DNA of 64,000 bases from Castor canadensis (GCF_047511655.1 NC_133389.1:159045973-159109972), one strand, 5' to 3'; positions 49,391 through 62,052 are shown, counted from the stretch's first letter. Numbers and translations: made by a program. Notes: generated by a model from the sequence alone, not told the origin.

Positions 49391-51004
49391 AGCTTTGCAA
49401 TTACATAAGTAATAATTCATAATAAATGTTTGCATATATTACCTAATTTTTATCAAACATATATTACATGATTTATCAAACACCCTAGGATGTAGGTTGC
49501 TTCCAGTACTCCACGTTGATTGTCCTTTATCATCTAGAGTCAGCCCTTCAGTCTGCCAAATTTTGTATACCTTAAATATTTCAATATATCAAACCATCAT
49601 ATATGTAATTTTTCCTGGTCCTTTTATATTCACTTTGTGACACTTAAGAAATAACAAGAATGGGGCAATGATTAATAAAGTAATATGGGTTTAATGAAAA
49701 ATATGTTGAAACACACAAGGAAGAAAACCACAATCATTTTGTGCAGCATATGGCACTACATTCTGGGGTTATTTTTAACCCCCACTAAACTACATATTAA
49801 GCACATTGTCCCTTAATACTAACTACTGGTCCAAAGCATGATTTTAATACATGCAGCATATGTTATACCAGTTTTCCAGATACTGTAGAATACCATGCTT
49901 TATTACAAAAATTGACATACTGAGTTATTTGCCAAATTGTTTCTACATTACTCATTCAGCAAAAACCTTAAAAATGCATGTGTTCTTTTTTTAAAAAATC
50001 AAGGATGTGTTATTATTTAGAAGACAAATTAAGAAAATTCTGATGTCCAAGAAAAAAAAATCTAACAGTGGTTAAGAATAGGACGCTTAAAGATTCAGCA
50101 AGAACAAGGAGAACGGAAGGGCACCATTCTTGCTGACATAATTATTACCTGTCTGGGAAGCAAGAAAAGTGTCCAGGTAAGCAGTATTACAATGATTTCA
50201 TGAGATAAACTTCTCAACACTAGTTTTTATTCAGTCACTTCTTTCTTTCAGGAAACGTTGGTGCAGCACTTAAAGATGCAGCTGACACTGTGATAAATGC
50301 TAGAGATAGAGAGGAAAATCAATCCCTACTTTCAAACAACTCGAGCCAAGAATGGATTACAAACACAGCCTTTTCAACTCTAGTTCCCTGCTGGTTTTTT
50401 CTCCATCTAACAGCATACATTTTGATTTTTATTTCTTTTATTTCCCTAGTCCAGCTCCATGAGATCAGGCCATTTTGCCATTTTGCTCACCGCTGAGACC
50501 AGGACATGGTTCTCAACAAATATATGTGAATGGATGAATAGCTTCAATCCTCACATTCTGCAGTGTTATATTCATTTTCTAAGTGAAAAAAATGGATCTT
50601 AGTTAATGTACCGACTTACACCAATAAATGGTCAGTCTTGGATTTGAAAACACCCTTTGGCTGCTGCTTCTCCACTATCTCTCATAGAATAAAAAGCTAG
50701 TTTTAGAGCATGTACTATTCATTCTTCAATATTTCTATGCTCAGCAGAACTATCTCTCACTGCCATAGTCTAGTATATTTCTTTGTTTTCTGATCAGGTT
50801 TATTTAGCACGTGGACTAGGAGAATCAGTAGGGATAATGGTGGAAATTCCTATTCAGTTTATATTTAGTGCTAACTAGCCAGTATTTATAGACAAGCAGA
50901 AAAAGGGTAAGGGTAGTTAGCAAGAGTTATAAGATCCTTAGAACCAGGGCTGGGTATAAGAGAAGGCAGAACTGATCCACAAATACAGGGGAAAAAAAAT
51001 AACT

Positions 51005-51470
51005 CTCTGTGCATACCAATATCCACAGTACCTTTATTCACAACTCAAACTGGAAACAACTCTAAGACCCACCATCTGTGAGATGGTAAGTAAATTGTAG
51101 AATATCCATATATGCCATTATGGAATACTACTCAGAAGTAAAAAGAAAACTACTGATATATAAAACAATATGGATGAGTTTTAAACAGTATACTGAATGA
51201 AAGAAACCAGACACCAAAGAGAATAAATATTGTATGATTCCATTTATGTAAGGCTCTAGAAAGACTAATCTGTAAATGACAGAGAGCAGATCAACAGTTG
51301 CTTAGCACAGGGCTGAAGGGGTGATGAAAATATTTTGTATCTTAATCATAGTGGAAGACAAATGGGTACATACATTTGTCAAAACTCATCGGAAACGCAT
51401 ATTTCAGTACATGTTATTGAATATGGATTCTATTTCAATAGAGTTTATTTTTAAAACAAGAATTCCTCTA
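51005..51470 (+). mobile_element. L1M 3'-end fragment
   Basis: 'atggaatactactcagaagt', 'aatgaaagaaaccagacacc', 'attgtatgattccatttatg' and 'attctatttcaatagagttt' match the 3' end of old L1. Confidence 0.8.
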
Positions 51471-51559
51471 CTAGTTTCTAGTCCAGAATGTAGAGAAAAA
51501 ATGAAAAGCTACTCTATATTAGTTAGGATAAAGGTAGACTGTGTTTTGTGTATCAGAAA

Positions 51560-51678
51560 GCCCAGGGATGGTGGTGCAGCTCAGTGGCTCTAGAGAGCTT
51601 GCCTAGCATTTACCAGGCCCTATGTTTGATCCATAATATGTGGGAGCACGTCTCACACACACACACACACACACACAC
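51560..51678 (+). repeat. ID element followed by (CA)n
   Basis: 'gtgcagctcagtggctctag', 'gcctagcatttaccaggccc', then a CA run at 51653-51678. Confidence 0.8.
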
Positions 51679-52792
51679 GGGGTGGGGGAAGAGTTTAAAC
51701 ATACAAGAGTTAATTATATAACAAATTTTATTGATTCTAAGGCACATTTTTTCCAGTTTAGCATTTCTGAAGTCAGAATGACCTCAGAGTTCATGCCATA
51801 AGTAAAGCATTGTATTAGTTGACTGGGAGTTTATTTCCATAACACATAAGTAAATGGTACATCTTAAGAGTCAGTGAAATGTACTAAAACAAGTCTAGAG
51901 ACATGCTTCCCAAAAGCTGATACATTGGCTCTGCAAACTCGCAAAGAACCAGGTTCCTTTATATTTCTCTTCCATCTGTCTCAGCCCTGAATTCCACTCT
52001 TAAAGTAATTTCATGGTCCCAGATAGTTTCTATATCTCTAAGCCATCATTTCCACTTCCCAGGCAGCACGCACAAAGAAAAACAGATGGCAACAGGACCT
52101 TAAGATGTCTATCCTGAAGTCTTCTTAACAATTCTACAACTTTATCATGTGGAGATAGGTAGTTTCTGGGAAACTAGGAAACACAGATAAACCCAAATAC
52201 CTTATGATCTCCAATAATATAGGAATTGTTATTTAGGAAGAAAGGAAAAATAGATGTTGGTCACACAATGTTCTCTAACAGTTTCTAAAACAAAATTTCT
52301 AAAGCCAGAGTCAGCCAGATGTAGAAGGTTTTTTGTGGGGAGGTGATGCCAAACAACAAGAAGAACAAAACAAAACAAAAAAAGCTGAAAAGATTGGTAC
52401 TGTATTCCCTTTATCAGACTGAGTCTATGAACATGCGTGTTAAGAACAATGAACATACTGGTGCAGTTAAAAATAATGCAGAACTCTATAATGGTAGATT
52501 TGGAACAAAACATGGAAGGCTTTGATGCAGGGTTTCGAAGAATATACAGTTTACATTTGGTAGGTAATAATGGAACCATTGAAGATTTTTGCATAAGATA
52601 ATGAAATAATGAAAGTATTGTTTTTGCAACATTAATCCCATAGGTCTTTTTCTTTAAACTAAATATACAAATCCAAAAAGACTTGGTTAGAAATCACTGG
52701 AATTGAAATAGTATTCAACATTCTATTCACTCCACATGAAATATGAACATCATGGCAATCTTTTGGGGTCACTGAAGGTATTACATATGCAG

Positions 52793-53065
52793 GTTACCCT
52801 CTGTATCTATAGGTTCAGCATCCAGGGATTCAACCAACAGGGAATATATATTATTGGAGTATATTCCAACAAAGAAAGAAATTGCATCTGTACTGAACAT
52901 ATACAGATCTTTTATCATTTTTTGAACAATGCATTATAACTATTTATATAGTATTTACAAGAGTATAGGTGACTAAAGATTGTTCATGAGTTAATTATCA
53001 AGTTATGTAATGCATACATCATGTCACATTAAATGCTTCTCTGTACTTTTTTGTGTGTGTTTGAC
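52793..53065 (-). mobile_element. Tigger-type DNA transposon
   Basis: 'taccctctgtatctataggt', 'attcaaccaacagggaatat' and 'atttatatagtatttacaag' match Tigger derivatives. Confidence 0.65.
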
Positions 53066-53401
53066 ATTTTCCATAATAAGAGTGGAAAATGGGAAGAAAA
53101 TTAGGGCTTTTTAATTGACCTAAGGTGAAATAATTTATACATAAGAATAATGACTGCAATTAATTGAAGTTCATCAAAATTTCCAAAATCTCTGAATTCT
53201 TTATGCTAACAAAATTATTACCATCAGAAGTTGCCATAGCACCCACTCCTTACTCTAAAAATTGATAACAAGAATCAAGAATTTATTTTGCCTTTTAGTC
53301 ACAAATTCTGTGAGTATATGGCATCCATGTACATCTGTCCAGCTCCCAGATTTCCCTTCAAGAAAGAACTTGACATTTTATTCTAAGAAATACAGTTAAC
53401 T

Positions 53402-53530
53402 GCTGGGCATAGTGGTATATACCTATAATCCCATTGCTCAGGAAGCTGATGCAGGAGGGTTGTGAGTTCAAGGATAGCCTAGGCTATGTAACAAGACTGT
53501 TTCAATGAGAGAGTGAGAGAAATACAGTTA
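53402..53530 (+). repeat. B1-like SINE
   Basis: 'gctgggcatagtggtatata' through 'cctaggctatgtaacaagac'. Confidence 0.8.
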
Positions 53531-53830
53531 ACTGTCAGCCTCCGGCTGTTAGCGCCTACAGGGTCCACATCTACTTTTGAGACAGGGTGAACCTCTTCAA
53601 GGCAGTTCTGGGACAGTGACTGAGCAGGGGACAGGATTTAGTGGCTGGATTATTTCTGCCTAATGTTAGACTCATCCTCATCTAATGAGCAGTCTTCTCC
53701 ACAGCTCCCCACTAGGCAGGGCAAAACTGTCCAATACACTTTATGGTCAGAGTCTGTTCACCCTGTTAAACATGACTTCCTTTTTCATTGTCACAGGTGT
53801 TACTTCTCAGTAAACCTCTTATACTTGTTT
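53530..53830 (+). mobile_element. Possible LTR fragment
   Basis: The tail 'tcacaggtgttacttctcag' followed by 'taaacctctt' looks like an LTR polyadenylation region. The family is not identified. Confidence 0.3.
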
Positions 53831-54618
53831 GTATATAGGAATATACAAATAATCAGCTTCTGATTCCTATATAACCCAATGAATACATAGACTAACAAAA
53901 AATCTGATGTAAGTTATTTATGAAAATTAATAAAGACATTAAAGCATCATTTTGATTCTTAATGAAATAAAAGATCTTGTAAATAATTGTCAATGCATGT
54001 TAAACCACAAGGTAAAATCTTGGTAGGAAATTTCATGGAGGTTATCAAGCTAAAATTATCAGAATCCACTGATCAATTTCAGAGTCACTGTAAGTGAAAA
54101 CTACTAGGTATGTGTCTCATGATGTGATACAATAAAATATTCACAGTACTGCTTATTAAGTTTCCTGGGTAAAAGAATTGAGCCTGAATCTAATTAAGCC
54201 TCTAGACCTATCTGTTTACAGGAAACATGTAGAATAGAGTAGGAACCACTATGAGAGACTGATGAGGTAAATCAATGACGGTGGACATTCTACAAAATAA
54301 ATGACCAGGGCTCCCCCCACAACAAATCAACTATGTAGAGGAACTGGGGAAAATAATTCCAAATTCATTTTATGAGGTCACCATTACACTGATAAAACCA
54401 AAGACAATACATAAAAAGCAAGCTTCAGGGCAAGAATATAACAAAAGAAAAAAATTATAGCCCCATGTCCTTTATAAACACAGACACAAAAATTCTCAGA
54501 AACTATTATCAAATCAAACCAAACAATATATAAAAAGAATAAAACATAATGACTAAATGGAGTTAATCCCAGGAATGCAAGGTTGGCTTGATTTTCAAAA
54601 TTCAATCAATGTATTCCA

Positions 54619-56049
54619 GAGCTATGGTTTGAATGTTCTGTGTCAAAAAATTCATATTGAAACTTAATCACAATGCAACAGCATTAAGAGGAAAGGCCTT
54701 TAGGATGTTATTAGGCCATAAGGATTCTGCCCTCCTAATGGGATTAGAGCCACTATAAAAGAGTACCCCTTTTGGCACTTCTGCCATGTTAGGACAACAT
54801 GGCAGGGGCCAGAGGACAGGGTTCCAAGCACCATCTTGGAAGCAAAGACTGAGCTTTTACCAAGCACCAAACCTGCAAAACTCCTTGGTTTTGTACTTCC
54901 CAGTCTCCAGAACTGTGAGAAATAAATTTATATTATTATTAATTATAATTCACAAACTGAATTACCCAATTTGTGATATTTTATTATACCAGCAGGTGAA
55001 GGGAGCACTGTTTCTCGTGCTCCCCCCCCTTGCTGGAGTGAGGTTTTTCTCTCTTGCTCCTTGGTTACTACTGGACCTAACTGGGCTTAACTGGGGGCGA
55101 CTGGAGATTTTAGAAAAGACACAGGATAGACAGACAGAAAGTTGGGGTCAGGTGTGTTGTACACTTGGCAGGAGACACATAACCCTCATTGCTTTTCTCC
55201 ATCTTGATTTTTTAAGGCCATACTCCTTGCAGTTTTTAAAACCTTGCTTAAAACCTCTTTCCTTAGGCTCACACTGTCCCATGTTTGCTCTTAGCTAAAT
55301 CTTTAGCTTAATTGCTCTTAAAGTCTTTTGCCCCCAGGCTTGCTCTGTCCCATTTCTCTTTAGCTTTCTCAAGGCCTCAGTGATGCTCAAACTTGCAAAC
55401 AGCCAAGCCTTCAACCTGCATATGCAACTCTTAAAGTCTGGGTCCTTAGACTCTCACTGTGCACGGTCCTGTGTTCTCTTTGGCTTCTCTTTATCTTCTA
55501 GGCCTATGTTAAAGTTCTTTCTTTGGCTTAGCTTTCTAAGGCCTATGTTAAAGTTCTCATTGAAGACTTTCTATCAACCCCTCTTTAGCATTTTCCCTTC
55601 AACAATTCTTTTCCCTTCAGCAATTTTTCTCTTCAATAATTCTTTTCCCTTCCAAAAGCTTCCCACAGCAAAAGGCCCAAAGTAAAAGCTTCTTCCCAAT
55701 ATTCAAAGGCAAAAAGCCCCCCAAAGTAAAAAGCCAAAAGCCAAGCAAAAAATCCAAAAACCCAAAGTAAGGCCTCAAAAGGCAAAAGCCCATCTTTCTC
55801 CTTCCAGGGTCTTTTCACAGCAGCAAACAGGGTGGAGCCATGGGGAGGGGCGTGACATCATAAGAAGAGAAACATGCGTTCCTGCTTCTCTGAACACAAT
55901 TTAGGAGACATAGCTGTTCTGTCTTTCTCTTTCTTGTGGTTGGGGGCCGTGCCTATCTCGGTAAAAGCAATTAACTGCATTTGGCGTTGCTTGTGTCCAG
56001 TTCTCATAGGCTTTAATCTGCTCCCCAAAAGCAGGAACAGACTAAGGTA
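54619..56049 (+). mobile_element. MaLR (MST-like) solo LTR, interrupted
   Basis: 'gctatggtttgaatgttctg', 'aaggcctttaggatgttatt', 'cactataaaagagtaccc', 'aagcaccatcttggaagcaa' and 'cagaactgtgagaaataaat' follow the MST LTR consensus. The last bases 'aacagactaagg' are separated from the body by the class II LTR at 54997-56029. Confidence 0.8.
54997..56029 (-). mobile_element. Class II ERV-like solo LTR, copy 2 (inverted)
   Basis: This 1033-bp block is flanked by identical AGCAGG hexamers (54991-54996 and 56030-56035), a 6-bp target duplication. In reverse complement it parallels copy 1 at 10439-11410: start TTTGGGG.AGCAGATT versus TATGGAGGGCCAATT, then 'gcctatgagaactgg', and end CCTTCA. It lies inside the MST-like LTR. 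No internal retroviral region is present. Confidence 0.8.
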
Positions 56050-56149
56050 ACTAGTATATTAATAGGACAAAGGGAAAACCTGCATGATCACATCATTAAT
56101 GTAGAAAAATTATGTGATAAATTCAGTATTCATTAACATAATAAAGACT

Positions 56150-56435
56150 CTAATCAGATCAGGAGGATCACAATACAAGACCAGCCTAAGCAAAAAGTTA
56201 GCAAGACCCCCATCTCAACAAGCAGGACAGGTGGTTCACACCTGTAATCCCAGCTACAGGAGGCATAGATAGGAGGACCACAGTCCCAGGCTGGCATTGG
56301 CAAAAAGCATGAGACCCTATCCAAAAAAATAACTAAAGATAAAAAAAAGCTGCTGGTATGTCTCAAGTGGTAGAGCACCTGCCTACTAAGATAAGGCCCT
56401 GAGTTCAAACCCCAGTACCACTAAAAGAAATAAAT
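56150..56435 (+). repeat. Composite SINE in the L1
   Basis: 'agaccagcctaagcaaaaag', 'gacaggtggttcacacctgt', 'gtagagcacctgcctactaa' and 'gagttcaaaccccagtacca'. Confidence 0.85.
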
Positions 56436-57587
56436 CTAAAACATACACACAAATACAATGTGAAAGCCTGAGGTGCTTTCCTCTTAAAAGCAGGAACAAA
56501 TAAAGGTGTCTGTCCTCTCCATTCTTGTTCAACACTGTAATGGAATCAGTACAGTAAAACCAAAAGAAAAGGGAGAGAAGAAAAAAATTAAAAAATGAAA
56601 GACACAGATTAGAAAGGAAGAAGTAAAACTGTTCCACTACTGTCTATGTAGAAAATTCAAAGAAGTCTACAAACTCCTAGAATGAATACATGAGTTTTAA
56701 CTACAAGATACAAGATCAACAAACAATAACCTTGGCAATAAATTGCAAACCAGAAGTAAACAGCAATATAATCTATAGTCGCTCCCCCCACTCAAAAATG
56801 AAATACTAAAGTAGGAACATAATAAAACATGTCCATGATATCTTTATGTTGAAATCTAAAAAAATGCTGAGGAAATAAAGGCCTAAATAAATATGTTACT
56901 GACTCATGTATTGGAAGATTTACCATAGCAGAGATGTAATTCCCTTCAAACCGATGTGCATATTTAGCTCATCCCCAACAAAACCTTAGCAGAATATTTC
57001 TGTATATATAGACAAGTGGATTCAAAAATTTGTATGAAATGCAAAAGAAACTAGAATAGTCAAAACAATTCTGAAAAATGTGAATAAAGCTGGAGGAATT
57101 CATTATCTGACTTTAAGACTTTCTAAAAGTTGCCATAATCAGGACAGTGGCAAAGAGATGCAGACAAAGATAAATACAACAAACAGAGTTCAGAAATACA
57201 CCACATAAATATAGTCACTTGATTTCTGACAGAGATGCAAAGGCAATTTGATGAATAAAGATACACTTTTCAACTAGTAATGTTGCGACAGACCTCATTA
57301 AGCGGAAAAAATGAACCTCAACACTAAACCTCTCACCTTGTAGACCAAATAAAACAGAGATCTAAATGAACAATGCAAAATTCTAAGGAAAAATCTTAGG
57401 AGAAAAATTTTATGACCTGAGTCTGGGTGGAGTTCATGATTGATCTATGAATGAAAAAGCTGATAATGTAATTCATCAGAATTTAAAACTTTCTCTCCGA
57501 AACTAATGTTAAGAGAATGACAGGACTAGCTACAAATAAGAATAAATATTTACAAATCACATATCTGACAAAAGACTCGCGTATCAG

Positions 57588-58057
57588 TGCCAGCACCCAA
57601 CAAGTTTGCATGTTTCCACATAGAACATACAGGCAAGGCTTATCCAGCAGCTCTATGGGCAGAATGCCTGATGATCCTCCTGGAACAGGAGAATGGAGGA
57701 GGCTGGTGAGGTGCTGTCCGTTCTCCTTGGCTCCCCCACATACCAAGGAGGCTGTCCTAAGTTCCTCATTGTTCTTAATAGGTACCAGGTTCCCTGCCTC
57801 ATCTTCCTTAAGGCACATCAACAGCTGAAGAGTGCTTAGAAGCATCATGGAATGTTGTCCCCTAAGCCTTGTTGAAGTCACCTTCCCCCTTTTTAGTGTC
57901 ATCATGCACTAAGGGCACTAAAAGCTGCTAGTTAGCTACTTTTCCTTTTGCTTTGTATGTCAGCAACAAACTGTCTAAAAATGTGCCCACCTCTCCCCCC
58001 GCCCACTTTTTCTTGCCAGATAAAATCTGTTAGCCTGGCATTGTCTTGTGTGTGACA
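57588..58057. mobile_element. Unclassified 470-bp insertion in the L1
   Basis: The block separates two L1 segments that are contiguous in other L1 copies. It begins TGCCAGC and ends GTGACA. Flanking GTATCAG and GTGTCCAG may be a decayed duplication. The TG...CA ends suggest an LTR, but I cannot name it. The 140-codon minus-strand ORF covering it runs into L1 and is not a gene. Confidence 0.45.
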
Positions 58058-60779
58058 GTGTCCAGAATATAGAGAAACTCAGAGCTCAACACTAAGAAAA
58101 AAACCAAACCAACTAAAAGGTGGACAAAAGATGCATACAGACAATTCACCAAAGCAAATAGAAGACAAGCATAGGAAAGTTGTTCAACATTAGGCATTAG
58201 GGAAATGCAAATTAAAATTATGAGCTATCACTTCCTACATTTTAGAATGGCTAAAATAAAAAATACAAGTACCTGAAGGATATTCTGAACAACTGAACTC
58301 TTACATAAATGGTGGGAAAGTAAAATGGTACAGGCATCTGGAAAAACAGCTTGGGAGTTTCTTAAAGTTAAACATACATTGACAATGTGACCCAACAATT
58401 TCCCTCCTGGGTACTTAACTTTAGCCAGTTGCTAGATTTAACTTTGACTAAAATGTCCTTAATACAATGAATGAACAAACCGTGGTACATCCATAGAGTG
58501 GAATATAGCTTACCACCAAAAAAGGAACAAGCTACTGATTCATGCAAAATGGATGAAACTTAAATGTATTTTCCTAAGCAAAGAAAACATTCTCAAAAGG
58601 TTACATACTCTATGATTCCATTTATATTACTGTCTTGAAATGACAAAACTATAATGACAAAGATTAGATCAGCAGGTGCCACAGGGTACAGGTTTGGGAA
58701 GGCGTGACTGTACAGGGCTGATGGAATTGTTCTGTATCCTGATTATGGTTACAGCTGCATGAATCTATATACCCTAAATTTCCGAGAACTTTACCAATAC
58801 CAAAACAAGGGGAAAATATGTGGGATGTTAATTTTTACAATTGAAAGAGAAAAGGAAAAAAGGGAGGATTTTTTAGAATCTTAGGAGACAATACAGTCAA
58901 ATGGAATTTGGAGCCCTTGTCTAGATGCTGATGGAACAAACTAAAGAAGGCATTTTTGATTACATCGAGGAATATTTGATGTGAACTTGTCATTATATGT
59001 TAAATTTAAGGTTTTGAAGTATGATAATGGCCTTCTGGCTGGGTAAAAACTTTTCATCAGTTAGATTCTGAAATACAGGTATGTGAAATAGCATTAAGTC
59101 TGGAATTTGCCTCAAAATACTTGAGAAAAGTGGGGGAGAAAGACTAGCAAATATTGAAGCTGGGGGTTCATTATATTGGATTTTATTTTTTAGTATACCT
59201 AAAGTTTTCCATAATTTTTTCTTGCAAATAATTTTTTTAAATGCAGAACTTTTCACATCTACTGCAAAACTGTCAGCACAGGTCTATCTACAACTGGTTT
59301 CAATCTCAATGTCAAATCTTTCCAATGAGTACAAATAAATACTGTGTACCAAAAATAATACTGACATGAAAAAGGTCTAGAAAATTTATACTGAGCAATA
59401 AACTAATAAAATTACTAGATTAGTTAAGATTTATAGTTAAATTTTAAAATAGCAAATCAAAACAGTTTTCAATGACACCATCAAACAAAGGGTAAAAGTA
59501 ATTTTAACACAACAATTATGATTTTAAAAATCTCAGCCTAAAAGCAAAATTACTAGGACTTTACTTTCTTATTAATATTTACACAGTGCTTTCTTGCTTT
59601 GTCTGTCCAGATTGTTCTTCTGAACATTATTATGTTTCTTGAGCACTCAGTCCTGTGAGATACAGAAGATAAATTCCCTCCCTAGTGGATAACAATCAAA
59701 GCCACACAAGCAAGGCACAAAGATTAGCAATTTAAGAAGTGAAAACCAAATGAAAGGTTGAGAAGCAGTCTGAATTCCTGTTTCCTTGCAGCTTTAAGTC
59801 CATGATACATTTTTGTGATATAAAACAAGACTAAAGTTCTTAAGATAAAGAAAACCACCAGTTTAGAAAATAGGAAAAGAAATCCCAGAAATCATTGCAA
59901 GAAATGATTTCATTTTCTGATCTATAATAAGTAGAACTTAGTTCTAGCTCTAGAGAACTAGAATAGCTCTATGTGTGTGTAGATTTGGGTCTGCTCAGCC
60001 AACTTTTCTGTTCCCTTTCTTTTGGTAATTCCATCCTCTACTTCAGGAACTGCTTTACCCGTTCATGTAGTCCTGTCAACCATAGTGCTGAGCTCCCCTG
60101 CCTTATAATGAGGTTGTGGCAAAGGATGCAGGAATGGTGCAATCCAATGTCTCAAAATGAAGTTCTTCTTCAGTGTCCAATTCAAAGAGCAATAGAAATA
60201 AAGGGTATTTCCTAAGTGATGGGAGTTCTAAGCCCTAGAACCAGGTTCTCCAGACCCTAGTCCCTATAGCCAACTGTGCCATCTATTTAAACCACCACTC
60301 AAATTTTTTTCTTAGAATGTTCTAAATTGGGCTTTTCTTCATTTGCACCTTAAGAAAGCCTGAGTTAGGCCCAATGCATTCAAACATAGGACTGTCTACT
60401 TCTACACAGACTTTTCCTACCATCTCATTTGCTTTTTATCTTACAAAGGTGATGATTTATTCCTACAATGTCATTTCTCTTAAGATTCAGGATGAATCTT
60501 AAGGTTATGGTGGTGGTGGGTGAGAGATATCAAATCCTTTAAACTTTCTGTTTGTAGGAGGAAGGAGGAAGCTACAAATATTGTAATAATAACTTATTTT
60601 AACTCATTTTCATGGTAATCAATGCATATGAAAAGGACCCTAAGCTGGCAACCACACAAGTTTTGTCCAACAGAAAATCAAGGCTGTGTACTTCAAGGAA
60701 AGAAGGAAATTTTCTTCCTTTGCTTTACCCAGTAGTAATTGTAAGGCAATGCTTAAGTTCTTAAAGGTGAACAAGAATA

Positions 60780-61958
60780 CATTTATTTCCATTTAAAAAT
60801 GACTTTATTCACTGTGTCATGTTGACAATTTACAAATTAATAGTTTTATTTTTATAATTACTTTTAAGTCTCAAATCAAATGTGATTTACACTTTCTAAT
60901 TTCAAATGCTTATTTAAATTATTAAACAATATGATTAGCATTTACCTTATTTGTTATTACTTATTTCTTTATTCACTTATTAGCAGGGATCTTGCCAAGT
61001 TTGTTTGTTACTCATATTTTTAACAGCCTATTTAATAGAAGATATACAGTATTTGCTAAATATAAATAAACTGCACTGTTACAAAATGAAAGCTACTGGA
61101 CTAGAGGTGTAGCTCAAGTGGTCGAGTGCCTGATTTGCTAACTGAAGCCCTGAGTTCAAACCCCAGTCCTCCCCAAAAAAGAAAAAGAAAGTTACTGTTT
61201 GATACCTACCATTATGTTGAAATTTAAGGATAATGAATTATTCTGTGAACTCCTATAAATTAAACTGGAATGGAAATCTGCTGAAAGCCCAAGCATTAGT
61301 AGTTAAGAAATTAAGCACATTCTCTCAATCACAGCAGCTCCTCACTCATCAGCATTTCACAAGACATTCTGCACAAAGGTTTTTTGTTTGCTTGGTTTAG
61401 GTTTTACTTTATTTTTAATTGATACACAATATTTATAGGGTACAGTGTGATGTTTTGTTTGAAGGGTTCCATTAATTACTTAAAAACAGGGTTGGTGGAA
61501 GCATGAAAAAACCAAAGTTGTAGGGAATTCACAGCAAAACGTGGCTGAAATGACTTTACATTCTAAGTTACATTTCTTTTTCCCATTCAAAGTTCATATA
61601 CTATAAAGTATTAATGTTTTTATAGTATAAGAATATAAAATCATTTCTCCCTCAATTTTAAGGATTCAAGAAATTCATGCTTTTTGGAATAATGAAACAT
61701 TATCTAGAGTCAGAAAATCTTTGACATTTTACTGTATAAAAAATTAAAAGTAAAACCTTTTATGGGAGAATTTTAAACTCTTTGGTTTCAAAGATTTCTC
61801 CTTCCACTGTGTTAATCTTTCATATTCTATTTCTTTCTCAACAGAGAGCACACTTAAAAATCATGTTTAGCGTTTCCCTCCTTTTCAGGTTACGTTTTCA
61901 ACTTGAGTAGATTTAAAAGCAGATTAGCTATAATAGGATTCTGGATGTGGGCAGATGT
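60780..61958 (-). other. ACADL: Probable ACADL 3' UTR (extent uncertain)
   Basis: The sequence after the ACADL stop codon has no splice requirement and no further coding potential. Minus-strand AATAAA hexamers occur at 61409-61414, 60845-60850, 60804-60809 and 60782-60787. The human 3' UTR is roughly 1 kb, which favours the cluster near 60.8 kb, but I cannot tell which signal is used. An ID-type SINE lies in antisense at about 61100-61190. The left boundary given here is inference. Confidence 0.45.
61095..61190 (+). repeat. ID-like SINE
   Basis: 'gtgtagctcaagtggtcgag' and 'gagttcaaaccccagtcctc', antisense to ACADL, in the presumed 3' UTR. Confidence 0.85.
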
Positions 61959-62052
61959 CTACTTGTCATGGACGATCTGTCTTGCAATCAGCTCCTTCAT
62001 TATTTCATTGGTACCACCATAGATTGTCTGAACTCGGGCATCCACATAAGCT
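61959..62052 (-). CDS. ACADL: ACADL last coding exon (C-terminus of long-chain acyl-CoA dehydrogenase)
   Basis: The acceptor ttatccag precedes base 62052. One base completes a split codon (probably AA|A, Lys), then 30 codons read AYVDARVQTIYGGTNEIMKE and on through LIARQIVHDK to a TAG stop at 61961-61959. This is the C-terminal tail of the mitochondrial matrix flavoprotein that catalyses the first, FAD-dependent alpha,beta-dehydrogenation step of long-chain fatty-acid beta-oxidation. The motif IYGGTNEIMKELIAR is the acyl-CoA dehydrogenase family hallmark near the C-terminus (YGGTxEI), where the chain contacts FAD of the partner subunit. Human ACADL, from memory, ends AREIVFDK, so this copy differs at a few terminal positions. 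The upstream exons lie beyond base 64000. Confidence 0.95.

Larger units (their letters stand above)
54325..58850 (+). mobile_element. Long L1 ORF2/3' region split by four insertions
   Basis: L1 segments at 54325-54618, 56050-56150, 56435-57587 and 58058-58850 follow one another in the correct ORF2 order: 'aaattcattttatgaggtca', 'gatcacatcattaatgtag', 'gaaagcctgaggtgctttcc', 'catatctgacaaaagactcg', then 'tccagaatatagagaaactc' and the 3' part. The insertions are an MST-like LTR (itself hit by a second LTR), a SINE and a 470-bp unknown. All reading frames are broken. Confidence 0.8.
47781..60779. other. Intergenic region between the KANSL1L promoter and the ACADL 3' end
   Basis: No coding exon was recognised. 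The interval is mainly repeats: SINEs, L1M, Tigger, a probable LTR fragment and the long interrupted L1 at 54325-58850. The stretches 47900-48530, 49400-51000, 51690-52780, 53840-54320 and 58860-60770 show nothing I can name. Unmapped lncRNA exons cannot be excluded. Confidence 0.65.

Noticed and set aside
54786-55298. 170-codon plus-strand ORF
   Set aside because: It crosses the junction of the MST-like LTR and the inverted class II LTR, so it is a chance chimera of two repeats.
57483-57905. 140-codon minus-strand ORF
   Set aside because: It spans an unclassified insertion and runs into the flanking L1. No homology is recognised.
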